Shown here: positions 20,301 through 34,272 of the stretch, in pieces
How the letters are laid out: the number at the start of each line of letters is the position of its first letter
Numbering within the stretch: position 1 is the stretch's first letter
Assembly (NCBI GenBank): GCA_945910005.1
Contig: CAMDTW010000465.1
Span: 62,001 to 126,000 of the forward strand
Reading direction: 5' to 3'
DNA: 64,000 nt
From: Isoperla grammatica
Lineage: Eukaryota; Arthropoda; Insecta; Plecoptera; Perlodidae
Position numbers and translations under genes: made by a program
The notes under the pieces: generated by a model
What the model saw: the letters and a program-made list of their open reading frames with translations, nothing else
The model's database searches: none
What the model was told of the DNA's origin: nothing

Positions 20301-23300
20301 TCAACGGTTGGTGTAACTTCTAAAGTAGTTATCGAAATGTGACGAAATGGACAAATTGTGCTTATTGGAGCCTGAAACGCTCTAAAACAACGATTTGTCA
20401 ACTTTGGTTGAAACCCTTAGGAATCCCAGCCGTATGCAAGATTCCTCTTAAAACTGGAAGTTTGTGGTAGATAGACTGAAATCAGCCAATTTCTATATTT
20501 TATGCATATTTTAACCAAAAACGACGAAAAAACTCAATTTATGCATTTTCATTATACTCTTGAAGAATGCAGCCTATAATTCTTATTTTTCAACGGAGGG
20601 TGTAACTTCTATAGAAGTAATCGAAATGTGACGAAATGGACAAATTGTGCTTATTGGAGCCTGAAACGCTCTAAAACAACGATTTGTCAACTTTGGTTGA
20701 AACCCTTAGGAATCCCGGCCGTATGCAAGATTCCTCTTAAAACTGGAAGTTTGTGGTAGATAGACTGAAATCAGCCAATTTCTATTTTTTATGCATATTT
20801 TAACCAAAAACGACGAAAAAACTCAATTTATGCATTTTCATTATACTCTTGAAGAATGCAACCTATAATTCTTATTTTTCGACGGAGGGTGTAACTTCTA
20901 TAGAAGTTATCGAAATGTGACGAAATGGACAAATTGTGCTTATTGGAGCCTGAAACGGTCTAAAACAACGATTTGTGCAATTTGGTTGAAACCCTTAGGA
21001 ATCCCAGCCGTATGCAAGATTCCTCTTAAAACTGGAAGTTTGTGGTAGATAGACTAAAATCAGCCAATTTCTATATTTTATGCATATTTTAACCAAAAAC
21101 GACGAAAAAACTCAATTTAAACATTTTCATTATACTCTTGAAGAATGCAGCCTATAATTCTTATTTTTTAACGGAGGGTGTAACTTCTATAGAAGTTATC
21201 GAAATGTGACGAAATGGACAAATTGTGCTTATTGGAGCCTAAAACGCTCTAAAACAACGATTTATCAACTTTGGTTGAAACCCTTAGGAATCCCGGCCGT
21301 ATGCAAGATTCCTCTTAAAACTGGAAGTTTGTGGTAGATAGACTGAAATCAGCCAATTTCTATTTTTTATGCATATTTTAACCAAAAACGACGAAAAAAC
21401 TCAATTTATGCATTTTCATTATACTCTTGAAGAATGCAACCTATAATTCTTATTTTTCGACGGAGGGTGTAACTTCTATAGAAGTTATCGAAATGTGACG
21501 AAATGGACAAATTGTGCTTATTGGAGCCTGAAACGCTCTAAAACAACGATTTGTGCAATTTGGTTGAAACCCTTAGGAATCCCAGCCGTATGCAAGATTC
21601 CTCTTAAAACTGGAAGTTTGTGGTAGATAGACTAAAATCAGCCAATTTCTATATTTTATGCATATTTTAACCAAAAACGACAAAAAAACGCAAATTATGC
21701 ATTTTCATTATACTCTTGAAGAATGCAGCCTATAATTCTTATTTTTCAACGGAGGGTGTAACTTCTATAGAAGTTATCGAAATGTGACGAAATGGACAAT
21801 TTGTGCTTATTGGAGCCTGAAACGCTCTAAAACAACGATTTGTCAACTTTGGTTGAAACCCTTAGGAATCCCGGCCGTATGCAAGATTCCTCTTTAAACT
21901 GGAAGTTTGTGGTAGATAGACTAAAATCAGCCAATTTCTAAATTTTATGCATATTTTAACCAAAAACGACCAAAAAACTCAATTTATGCATTTTCATAAT
22001 ACTCTTTCAGAATGCACACTAACATTATTATTTTTCAACGGTTGGTGTAACTTCTAAAGTAGTTATCGAAATGTGACGAAATGGACAAATTGTGCTTATT
22101 GGAGCCTGAAACGCTCTAAAACAACGATTTGTCAACTTTGGTGGAAACCCTTAGGAATCCCAGCCGTATGCAAGATTCCTCTTAAAACTGGAAGTTTGTG
22201 GTAGATAGACTGAAATCAGCCAATTTCTATATTTTATGCATATTTTAACCAAAAACGACGAAAAAACTCAATTTATGCATTTTCATTATACTCTTGAAGA
22301 ATGCAGCCTATAATTCTTATTTTTCAACGGAGGGTGTAACTTCTATAGAAGTTATCGAAATGTGACGAAATGGACAAATGGAGCTTATTGGAGCCTGAAA
22401 CGCTCTAAAACAACGATTTGTCAACTTTGGTTGAAACCCTTAGGAATCCCAGCCGTATGCAAGATTCCTCTTAAAACTGGAAGTTTGTGGTAGATAGACT
22501 GAAATCAGCCAATTTCTATTTTTTATGCATATTTTAACCAAAAACGACGAAAAAACGCAATTTATGCATTTTCATTATACTCTTGAAGAATGCAGCCTAT
22601 AATTCTTATTTTTCAACGGAGGGTGTAACTTCTATAGAAGTAATCGAAATGTGACGAAATGGACAAATTGTGCTTATTGGAGCCTGAAACGCTCTAAAAC
22701 AACGATTTGTCAACTTTGGTTGAAACACTTAGGAATCCCAGCTGTATGCAAGATTCCTCTTAAAACTCGAAGTTTGTGGTAGATAGACTGAAATCAGCCA
22801 ATTTCTATATTTTATCCATATTTTAACCAAAAACGACCAAAAAACTCAATTTATGCATTTTCATAATACTCTAAAGAATGCAAAATATAATTCTTATTTT
22901 TCAACGGTTGGTGTAACTTCTAAAGTAGTTATCGAAAGGTGACGAAATGGACAAATTGTGCTTATTGGAGCCTGAAACGCTCTAAAACAACGATTTGTCA
23001 ACTTTGGTTGAAACCCTTAGGAATCCCAGCCATATGCAAGATTCCTCTTAAAACTGGAAGTTTGTGGTAGATAGACTGAAATCAGCCAATTTCTATTTTT
23101 TATGCATATTTTGACCAAAAACGACAAAAAAAACTCAATTTATGCATTTTCATTATACTCTTGAAGAATGCAACCTATAATTCTTATTTTTCGACGGAGG
23201 GTGTAACTTCTATAGAAGTAATCGAAATGTGACGAAATGGACAAATTGTGCTTATTGGAGCCTGAAACGCTCTAAAACAACGATTTGTCAACTTTGGTTG

Positions 23301-25726
23301 AAACCCTTAGGAATCCCGGCCGTATGCAAGATTCCTCTTAAAACTGGAAGTTTGTGGTAGATAGACTAAAATCAGCCAATTTCTATATTTTATGCATATT
23401 TTAACCAAAAACGACCAAAAAACTCAATTTATGCATTTTCATATAACTCTTTCAGAATGCACACTAACATTATTATTTTTCAACGGTTGGTGTAACTTCT
23501 AAAGTAGTTATCAAAATGTGACGAAATGGACAAATTGTGTTTATTGGAGCCTGAAACGCTCTAAAACAACGATTTGTCAACTTTGGTTGAAACCCTTAGG
23601 AATCCCGGCCGTATGCAAGATTCCTCTTAAAACTGGAAGTTTGTGGTAGATAGACTGAAATCAGCCAATTTCTATTTTTTATGCATATTTTAACCAAAAA
23701 CGACGAAAAAACTCAATTTATGCATTTTCATTATACTCTTGAAGAATGCAACCTATAATTCTTATTTTTTGACGGAGGGTGTAACTTCTATAGAAGTTTT
23801 CGAAATGTGACGAAATGTACAAATTGTGCTTATTGGAGCCTGAAACGCTCTAAAACAACGATTTGTGCAATTTGGTTGAAACCCTTAGGAATCCCAGCCG
23901 TATGCAAGATTCCTCTTAAAACTGGAAGTTTGTGGTAGATAGACTAAAATCAGCCAATTTCTATATTTTATGCATATTTTAACCAAAAACGACGAAAAAA
24001 CTCAATTTATGCATTTTCATTATACTCTTGAAGAATGCAACCTATAATTCTTATATTTTGACGGAGGGTGTAACTTCTATAGAAGTTATCGAAATGTGAC
24101 GAAATGGACAATTTGTGCTTATTGGAGCCTGAAACGCTCTAAAACAACGATTTGTCAACTTTGGTTGAAACCCTTAGGAATCCCGGCCGTATGCAAGATT
24201 CCTCTTTAAACTGGAAGTTTGTGGTAGATAGACTAAAATCAGCCAATTTCTATATTTTATGCATATTTTACCCAAAAACGACCAAAAAACTCAATTTATG
24301 CATTTTCATAATACTCTTTCAGAATGCACACTAACATTATTATTTTTCAACGGTTGGTGTAACTTCTAAAGTAGTTATCGAAATGTGACGAAATGGACAA
24401 ATTGTGCTTATTGGAGCCTGAAACGCTCTAAAACAACGATTTGTCAACTTTGGTTGAAACCCTTAGGAATCCCAGCCGTATGCAAGATTCCTCTTAAAAC
24501 TGGAAGTTTGTGGTAGATAGACTGAAATCAGCCAATTTCTATATTTTATGCATATTTTAACCAAAAACGACGAAAAAACTCAATTTATGCATTTTCATTA
24601 TACTCTTGAAGAATGCAGCCTATAATTCTTATTTTTCAACGGAGGGTGTAACTTCTATAGAAGTAATCGAAATGTGACGAAATGGACAAATTGTGCTTAT
24701 TGGAGCCTGAAACGCTCTAAAACAACGATTTGTCAACTTTGGTTGAAACCCTTAGGAATCCCGGCCGTATGCAAGATTCCTCTTAAAACTGGAAGTTTGT
24801 GGTAGATAGACTGAAATCAGCCAATTTCTATTTTTTATGCATATTTTAACCAAAAACGACGAAAAAACTCAATTTATGCATTTTCATTATACTCTTGAAG
24901 AATGCAACCTATAATTCTTATTTTTCGACGGAGGGTGTAACTTCTATAGAAGTTATCGAAATGTGACGAAATGGACAAATTGTGCTTATTGGAGCCTGAA
25001 ACGGTCTAAAACAACGATTTGTGCAATTTGGTTGAAACCCTTAGGAATCCCAGCCGTATGCAAGATTCCTCTAAAAACTGGAAGTTTGTGGTAGATAGAC
25101 TAAAATCAGCCAATTTCTATATTTTATGCATATTTTAACCAAAAACGACGAAAAAACTCAATTTAAACATTTTCATTATACTCTTGAAGAATGCAGCCTA
25201 TAATTCTTATTTTTTAACGGAGGGTGTAACTTCTATAGAAGTTATCGAAATGTGACGAAATGGACAAATTGTGCTTATTGGAGCCTAAAACGCTCTAAAA
25301 CAACGATTTATCAACTTTGGTTGAAACCCTTAGGAATCCCGGCCGTATGCAAGATTCCTCTTAAAACTGGAAGTTTGTGGTAGATAGACTGAAATCAGCC
25401 AATTTCTATTTTTTATGCATATTTTAACCAAAAACGACGAAAAAACTCAATTTATGCATTTTCATTATACTCTTGAAGAATGCAACCTATAATTCTTATT
25501 TTTCGACGGAGGGTGTAACTTCTATAGAAGTTATCGAAATGTGACGAAATGGACAAATTGTGCTTATTGGAGCCTGAAACGCTCTAAAACAACGATTTGT
25601 GCAATTTGGTTGAAACCCTTAGGAATCCCAGCCGTATGCAAGATTCCTCTTAAAACTGGAAGTTTGTGGTAGATAGACTAAAATCAGCCAATTTCTATAT
25701 TTTATGCATATTTTAACCAAAAACGA
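17308..25726 (+). repeat. 14-monomer HOR, about two tandem units
   Basis: The sequence recurs with a period of 4,045-4,046 bp. Examples are 'cgcaaattat' at 17644 and 21689, 'ctttggtgga' at 18091 and 22136, 'aaatggagct' at 18331 and 22376, and 'gaagttttcg' near 19747 and 23793; positions 20106-20288 and 24152-24334 encode identical open frames. The recurrence starts after the 'cagacatcag' variant near 17298 and ends where 'caaaaaaacgcaaattatgc' (near 21684) is replaced by the common form near 25730. Around 18917-19494 the first unit has a duplicated monomer where the second has two distinct ones. Confidence 0.85.
18917..19494 (+). repeat. Two identical adjacent monomers
   Basis: Positions 18917-19205 and 19206-19494 appear identical. 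Both carry 'cagccatatg', 'ctaaaatcag', 'gaccaaaaaact', 'ttcatataac' and 'gttatcaaaatg'. The period is exactly 289. This looks like a recent single-monomer duplication or a local conversion. Confidence 0.8.
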
Positions 25727-25893
25727 CGAAAAAACTCAATTTATGCATTTTCATTATACTCTTGAAGAATGCAGCCTATAATTCTTATTTTTCAACGGAG
25801 GGTGTAACTTCTATAGAAAATATCGAAATGTGACGAAATGGACAATTTGTGCTTATTGGAGCCTGAAACGCTCTAAAACAACGATTTGTCAAC

Positions 25894-28742
25894 TTTGAAT
25901 GAAACCCTTAGGAATCCCAGCCGTATGCAAAACCTCTTAAAACTGGAAGTTTGTGGTAGATAGACTAAAATCAGCCAATTTCTATATTTTATGCATATTT
26001 TAACCAAAAACGACCAAAAAACTCAATTTATGCATTTTCATATAACTCTTTCAGAATGCACACTAACATTATTATTTTTCAATGGTTGGTGTAACTTCTA
26101 AAGTAGTTATCAAAATGTGACGAAATGGACAAATTGTGCTTATTGGAGCCTGAAACGCTCTAAAACAACGATTTGTTAACTTTGGTTGAAACCCTTAGGA
26201 ATCCCGGCCGTATGCAAGATTCCTCTTAAAACTGGAAGTTTGTGGTAGATAGACTGAAATCAGCCAATTTCTATTTTTTATGCATATTTTAACCAAAAAC
26301 GACGAAAAAACTAAATTTATGCATTTTCATTATACTCTTGAAGAATGCAACCTATAATTCTTATTTTTTCGACGGAGGGTGTAACTTCTATAGAAGTTAT
26401 CGAAATGTGACGAAATGGACAAATTGTGCTTATTGGAGCCTGAAACGCTCTAAAACAACGATTTGTGCAATTTGGTTGAAACCCTTAGGAATCCCAGCCG
26501 TATGCAAGATTCCTCTTAAAACTGGAAGTTTGTGGTAGATAGACTTAAATCAGCCAATTTCTATATTTTATGCATATTTTAACCAAAAACGACGAAAAAA
26601 CTCAATTTATGCATTTTCATTATACTCTTGAAGAATGCAACCTATAATTCTTATATTTTGACGGAGGGTGTAACTTCTATAGAAGTTATCGAAATGTGAC
26701 GAAATGGACAATTTGTGCTTATTGGAGCCTGAAAAGCTCTAAAACAACGATTTGTCAACTTTGGTTGAAACCCTTAGGAATCCCGGCCGTATGCAAGATT
26801 CCTCTTTAAACTGGAAGTTTGTGGTAGATAGACTAAAATCAGCCAATTTCTATATTTTATGCATATTTTAACCAAAAACGACCAAAAAACTCAATTTATG
26901 CATTTTCATAATACTCTTTCAGAATGCAGCCTATAATTCTTATTTTCCAACGGAGGGTGTAACTTCTATAGAAATTATCGAAATGTGACGAAATGGACAA
27001 TTTGTGCTTATTGGAGCCTGAAACGCTTTAAAGCAACGATTTGTCAACTTTGGTTGAAACCCTTAGGAATCCCGGCCGTATGCAAGATTCCTCTTAAAAC
27101 TGGAAGTTTGTGGTAGATAGACTAAAATCAGCCAATTTCTATATTTTATACATATTTTAACCAAAAACGACCAAAAAACTCAATTTATGCATTTTCATAA
27201 TACTCTTTCAGAATGCACTCTAACATTATTATTTTTCAACGGTTGGTGTAACTTCTAAAGTAGTTATCGAAATGTGACGAAATGGACAAATTGTGCTTAT
27301 TGGAGCCTAAAACGCTCTAAAACAACGATTTGTCAACTTTGGTTAAACCCTTAGGAATCCCGGCCGTATGCAAGATTCCTCTTTAAACTGGAAGTTTGTG
27401 GTAGATAGACTGAAATCAGCCAATTTCTATTTTTTATGCATATTTTAACCAAAAACGACGAAAAAACTCAATTTATGCATTTTCATTATTCTCTTGAAGA
27501 ATGCAACCTATAATTCTTATTTTTTGACGGAGGGTGTAACTTCTATAGAAGTTATCGAAATGTGACGAAATGGACAAATTGTGCTTATTGGAGCCTGAAA
27601 CGCTCTAAAATAACGATTTGTGCAATTTGGTTGAAACCCTTAGGAATCCCAGCAGTATGCAAGATTCCTCTTAAAACTGGAAGTTTGTGGTAGATAGACT
27701 AAAATCAGCCTTTTTCTTTATTTTATGCATATTTTAACCAAAAATGACGAAAAAACTCAATTTATGCATTTTCATTATACTCTTGAAGAATGCAACCTAT
27801 AATTCTTATATTTTGACGGAGGGTGTAACTTCTATAGAAGTTATCGAAATGTGACGAAATGTACAAATTGTGCTTATTGGAGCCTGAAACGCTCTAAAAC
27901 AACGATTTGTGCAATTTGGTTGAAACCCTTAGGAATCCCAGCCGTATGCAAGATTCTTCTTAAAACTGGAAGTTTGTGGTAGATACTCTAAAATCAGCCA
28001 ATTTCTATATTTTATGCATATTTTAACCAAAAACGACGAAAAAACTCAATTTATGCATTTTCATTATACTCTTGAAGAATGCAACCTATAATTCTTATAT
28101 TTTGACGGAGGGTGTAACTTCTATAGAAGTTATCGAAATGTGACGAAATGGACAATTTGTGCTTATTGGAGCCTGAAACGCTCTAAAACAACGATTTGTC
28201 AACTTTGGTTGAAACCCTTAGGAATCCCGGCCGTATGCAAGATTCCTCTTTAAACTGGAAGTTTGTGGTAGATAGACTAAAATCAGCCAATTTCTATATT
28301 TTATGCATATTTTAACCAAAAACGACCAAAAAACTCAATTTATGCATTTTCATAATACTCTTTCAGAATGCACACTAACATTATTATTTTTCAACGGTTG
28401 GAGTAACTTCTAAAGTAGTTTTACCGAAATGTGACGAAATGGACAAATTGTGCTTATTGGAGCCTGAAACGCTCTAAAACAACGATTTGTCAACTTTGGT
28501 TGAAACCCTTAAGAATCCCAGCCGTATGCAAGATTCCTCTTAAAACTGGAAGTTTGTGGTAGATAGACTGAAATCAGCCAATTTCTATATTTTATGCATA
28601 TTTTAACCAAAAACGACCAAAAAACTCAATTTATGCATTTTCATATAACTCTTTCAGAATGCACACTAACATTATTATTTTTCAACGGTTGGTGTTACTT
28701 CTAAAGTAGTTATCATAATGTGACGAAATGGACAAATTGTGT
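25894..28742 (+). repeat. Satellite segment, transition to second HOR family
   Basis: About ten monomers starting at the rare marker 'tttgaatgaaac'. It carries 'gcactctaac' (about 27212), 'ctttaaagcaac' (27025) and 'tttttcttta' (27711). The same string recurs at 62002-64000, and part of it at 57.8-58.5 kb. It includes a 2-bp shortened monomer ('tatgcaaaacctc' near 25925) relative to its partner at 62033. Confidence 0.75.
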
Positions 28743-31342
28743 TTATTGGAGCCTGAAACGCTCTAAAACAACGATTTGTCAACTTTGGTTGAAACCCTTA
28801 GGAATCCCAGCCATATGCAAGATTCCTCTTAAAACTGGAAGTTTGTGGTAGATAGACTGAAAACAGCCAATTTCTATTTTTTATGCATATTTTGACCAAA
28901 AACGACAAAAAAACTCAATTTATGCATTTTCATTATACTCTTGAAGAATGCAACCTATGATTCTTATTTTTCGACGGAGGGTGTAACTTCTATAGAAGTT
29001 ATCGAAATGTGACGAAATGGACAAATTGTGCTTATTGGAGCCTGAAACGCTCTAAAACAACGATTTGTGCAATTAAGTTGAAACCCTTTGGAATCCCAGC
29101 CGTATGCAAGATTTCTCTTAAAACTAAAAGTTTGTGGTAGATAGACTAAAATCAGCCAATTTCTATATTTTATGCATATTTTAACCAAAAACGACGAAAA
29201 AACTCAATTTATGCATTTTCATTATACTCTTGAAGAATGCAGCCTATAATTCTTATTTTTCAACGGAGGGTGTAACTTCTATAGAAGTTATCGAAATGTG
29301 ACGAAATGGACAAATTGTGCTTATTGGTGCCTGAAACGCTCTGAAACAACGACTTGTCAACTTTGGTTGAAACACTTAGGAATCCCGGCCGTATGCAAGA
29401 TTTCTCTTAAAACTGAAAGTTTGTGGTTGATAGACTGAAATCAGCCAATTTCTATTTTTTATGCATATTTTAACCAAAAACGACGAAAAAACTCAATTTA
29501 TGCATTTTTATTATACTCTTGAAGAATGCAACCTATAATTCTTATTTTTTGACTTGGGTGTAACTTCTATAGAAGTTATCGAAATGTGACGAAATGGACA
29601 AATTGTGCTTGTTGGAGCCTGAAACGCTCTAAAACAACGATTTGTCAACTTTAGTTGAAACCCTTAGGAATCCCGGCCGTATGCAAGATTCCTCTTAAAA
29701 CTGGAAGTTTGTGGTAGATAGACTGAATTCAGCCAATTTCTATTTTTTATGCATATTTTAACCAAAAACGACGAAAAAACTCAATTTATGCATTTATATT
29801 ATACTCTTGAAGAATGCAACCTATAATTCTTATTTTTCGACGGAGGGTGTAACTTCTATAGAAGTTATCGAAATGTGACGAAATAGACAAATTGTGCTTA
29901 TTGGAGCCTGAAACGCTCTAAAACAACGATTTGTGCAATTTGGATGAAACCCTTAGGAATCCCAGCCGTATTTAAGAGTCCTCTTAAAACTGGAAGTTTG
30001 TGGTAGATAGACTAAAATCAGCCAATTTCTATATTTTATGCATATTTTAACCAAAAATGACGAAAAAACTCAATTTATGCATTTTCATTATACTCTTGAA
30101 GAATGCAGCCTATAATTCTTATTTTCCAACGGAGGGTGTAACTTCTATAGAAGTTATCGAAAAGTGACGAAATGGACAATTTGTGCTTATTGGAGCCTGA
30201 AACGCTTTAAAGCAACGATTTGTCAACTTTGGTTGAAACCCTTAGGAATCCCGGCCGTATGCAAGATTTCTCTTAAAACTGGAAGTTTGTGGTAGATAGA
30301 CTAAAATCAGCCAATTTCTATATTTTATACATATTTTAACCAAAAACGACCAAAAAACTCAATTTATGCATTTTCATAATACTCTTTCAGAATGCACACT
30401 AACATTATTATTTTTCAACGGTTGGTGTAACTTCTAAAGTAGTTATCGAAATGTGACGAAATGGACAAATTGTGCTTATTGAAGCCTGAAACGCTCTAAA
30501 ACAACGATTTGTCAACTTTGGTTGAAACCCTTAGGAATCCCGGCCGTATGCAAGATTCCTCTTTAAACTGGAAGTTTGTGGTAGATAGACTGAAATCAGC
30601 CAATTTCTATTTTTTATGCATATTTTAACCAAAAACGACGAAAAAACTCAATTTATGCATTTTCATTATACTCTTGAAGAATGCAACCTATAATTCTTAT
30701 TTTTTGACGGAGGGTGTAACTTCTATAGAAATTTACGAAATGTGACGAAATGGACAAATTGTGCTTATTGGAGCCTGAAACGCTCTAAAACAACGATTTG
30801 TGCAATTTGGTTGAAACCCTTAGGAATCCCAGCCGTATGCAAGATTCCTCTGAAAACTGGAAGTTTGTGGTAGATAGACTAAAATCAGCCAATTTCTATA
30901 TTTTATGCATATTTTAACCAAAAACGACGAAAAAACTCAATTTATGCATTTTCATTATACTCTTGAAGAATGCAGCCTATAATTCTTATTTTTTAACGGA
31001 GGGTGTAACTTCTATAGAAGTTATCGAAATGTGACAAAATGGACAAATTGTGCTTATTTAAGCCTAAAACGCTCTAAAACAACGATTTATCAACTTTGGT
31101 TGAAACCCTTAGGAATCCCGGCCGTATGCAAGATTCCTCTTAAAACTGGAAGTTTGTGGTAGATAGACTGAAATCAGCCAATTTCTATTTTTTATGCATA
31201 TTTTAACCAAAAACGACGAAAAAACTCAATTTATGCATTTTCATTATACTCTTGAAGAATGCAACCTATAATTCTTATTTTTCGACGGAGGGTGTAACTT
31301 CTATAGAAGTTATCGAAATGTGACGAAATGGACAAATTGTGC
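28743..31342 (+). repeat. 2,600-bp unit, first of an exact tandem pair
   Basis: Nine monomers that match 31343-33942 without any difference seen in a line-by-line comparison. The identical stretch runs 28743-31379 against 31343-33979. Marker order is 'ctatgattct' (28956), 'ctctgaaacaacgacttg' (29339), 'gacttgggtg' (29551), 'tttaagagtcc' (29970), 'ctttaaagcaac' (30205), 'gaagcctg' (30481), 'atttacgaaa' (30731) and 'tttaagcctaaaac' (31057). Shared private variants include 'gactgaattc' and 'tttggatgaaac'. Confidence 0.9.
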
Positions 31343-33942
31343 TTATTGGAGCCTGAAACGCTCTAAAACAACGATTTGTCAACTTTGGTTGAAACCCTTA
31401 GGAATCCCAGCCATATGCAAGATTCCTCTTAAAACTGGAAGTTTGTGGTAGATAGACTGAAAACAGCCAATTTCTATTTTTTATGCATATTTTGACCAAA
31501 AACGACAAAAAAACTCAATTTATGCATTTTCATTATACTCTTGAAGAATGCAACCTATGATTCTTATTTTTCGACGGAGGGTGTAACTTCTATAGAAGTT
31601 ATCGAAATGTGACGAAATGGACAAATTGTGCTTATTGGAGCCTGAAACGCTCTAAAACAACGATTTGTGCAATTAAGTTGAAACCCTTTGGAATCCCAGC
31701 CGTATGCAAGATTTCTCTTAAAACTAAAAGTTTGTGGTAGATAGACTAAAATCAGCCAATTTCTATATTTTATGCATATTTTAACCAAAAACGACGAAAA
31801 AACTCAATTTATGCATTTTCATTATACTCTTGAAGAATGCAGCCTATAATTCTTATTTTTCAACGGAGGGTGTAACTTCTATAGAAGTTATCGAAATGTG
31901 ACGAAATGGACAAATTGTGCTTATTGGTGCCTGAAACGCTCTGAAACAACGACTTGTCAACTTTGGTTGAAACACTTAGGAATCCCGGCCGTATGCAAGA
32001 TTTCTCTTAAAACTGAAAGTTTGTGGTTGATAGACTGAAATCAGCCAATTTCTATTTTTTATGCATATTTTAACCAAAAACGACGAAAAAACTCAATTTA
32101 TGCATTTTTATTATACTCTTGAAGAATGCAACCTATAATTCTTATTTTTTGACTTGGGTGTAACTTCTATAGAAGTTATCGAAATGTGACGAAATGGACA
32201 AATTGTGCTTGTTGGAGCCTGAAACGCTCTAAAACAACGATTTGTCAACTTTAGTTGAAACCCTTAGGAATCCCGGCCGTATGCAAGATTCCTCTTAAAA
32301 CTGGAAGTTTGTGGTAGATAGACTGAATTCAGCCAATTTCTATTTTTTATGCATATTTTAACCAAAAACGACGAAAAAACTCAATTTATGCATTTATATT
32401 ATACTCTTGAAGAATGCAACCTATAATTCTTATTTTTCGACGGAGGGTGTAACTTCTATAGAAGTTATCGAAATGTGACGAAATAGACAAATTGTGCTTA
32501 TTGGAGCCTGAAACGCTCTAAAACAACGATTTGTGCAATTTGGATGAAACCCTTAGGAATCCCAGCCGTATTTAAGAGTCCTCTTAAAACTGGAAGTTTG
32601 TGGTAGATAGACTAAAATCAGCCAATTTCTATATTTTATGCATATTTTAACCAAAAATGACGAAAAAACTCAATTTATGCATTTTCATTATACTCTTGAA
32701 GAATGCAGCCTATAATTCTTATTTTCCAACGGAGGGTGTAACTTCTATAGAAGTTATCGAAAAGTGACGAAATGGACAATTTGTGCTTATTGGAGCCTGA
32801 AACGCTTTAAAGCAACGATTTGTCAACTTTGGTTGAAACCCTTAGGAATCCCGGCCGTATGCAAGATTTCTCTTAAAACTGGAAGTTTGTGGTAGATAGA
32901 CTAAAATCAGCCAATTTCTATATTTTATACATATTTTAACCAAAAACGACCAAAAAACTCAATTTATGCATTTTCATAATACTCTTTCAGAATGCACACT
33001 AACATTATTATTTTTCAACGGTTGGTGTAACTTCTAAAGTAGTTATCGAAATGTGACGAAATGGACAAATTGTGCTTATTGAAGCCTGAAACGCTCTAAA
33101 ACAACGATTTGTCAACTTTGGTTGAAACCCTTAGGAATCCCGGCCGTATGCAAGATTCCTCTTTAAACTGGAAGTTTGTGGTAGATAGACTGAAATCAGC
33201 CAATTTCTATTTTTTATGCATATTTTAACCAAAAACGACGAAAAAACTCAATTTATGCATTTTCATTATACTCTTGAAGAATGCAACCTATAATTCTTAT
33301 TTTTTGACGGAGGGTGTAACTTCTATAGAAATTTACGAAATGTGACGAAATGGACAAATTGTGCTTATTGGAGCCTGAAACGCTCTAAAACAACGATTTG
33401 TGCAATTTGGTTGAAACCCTTAGGAATCCCAGCCGTATGCAAGATTCCTCTGAAAACTGGAAGTTTGTGGTAGATAGACTAAAATCAGCCAATTTCTATA
33501 TTTTATGCATATTTTAACCAAAAACGACGAAAAAACTCAATTTATGCATTTTCATTATACTCTTGAAGAATGCAGCCTATAATTCTTATTTTTTAACGGA
33601 GGGTGTAACTTCTATAGAAGTTATCGAAATGTGACAAAATGGACAAATTGTGCTTATTTAAGCCTAAAACGCTCTAAAACAACGATTTATCAACTTTGGT
33701 TGAAACCCTTAGGAATCCCGGCCGTATGCAAGATTCCTCTTAAAACTGGAAGTTTGTGGTAGATAGACTGAAATCAGCCAATTTCTATTTTTTATGCATA
33801 TTTTAACCAAAAACGACGAAAAAACTCAATTTATGCATTTTCATTATACTCTTGAAGAATGCAACCTATAATTCTTATTTTTCGACGGAGGGTGTAACTT
33901 CTATAGAAGTTATCGAAATGTGACGAAATGGACAAATTGTGC
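31343..33942 (+). repeat. 2,600-bp unit, second of an exact tandem pair
   Basis: Second copy of 28743-31342 in the same order and orientation. The unit length is one base less than 9 x 289. Identity ends at 33980, where this copy continues 'gtgcaatttgg' and the first copy 'gtcaactttgg'. The absence of any private change contrasts with the several-percent divergence among other HOR copies. Confidence 0.9.
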
Positions 33943-34272
33943 TTATTGGAGCCTGAAACGCTCTAAAACAACGATTTGTGCAATTTGGTTGAAACCCTTA
34001 GGAATCCCAGCCGTATGCAAGATTCCTCTTAAAACTGGAAGTTTGTGGTAGATAGACTAAAATCAGCCCATTTCTATATTTTATGTATATTTTAACCAAA
34101 AACGACGAAAAAACTCAATTTATGCATTTTCATTATACTCTTGAAGAATGCAGCCTATAATTCTTATTTTTCAACGGAGGGTGTAACTTCTATAGAAGTT
34201 ATCGAAATGTGACGAAATGGACAATTTGTGCTTATTGGAGCCTGAAACGCTCTAAAACAACGATTTGTCTAC

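Noticed and set aside
26338..26538. Recurrent 60-74-codon open frames in the satellite, on both strands (for example 26338-26538, 28964-29188, 20106-20288)
   Set aside because: They repeat at the same monomer phase, cross monomer boundaries, are opened or closed by single variants, and show no domain. They are by-products of repetition.
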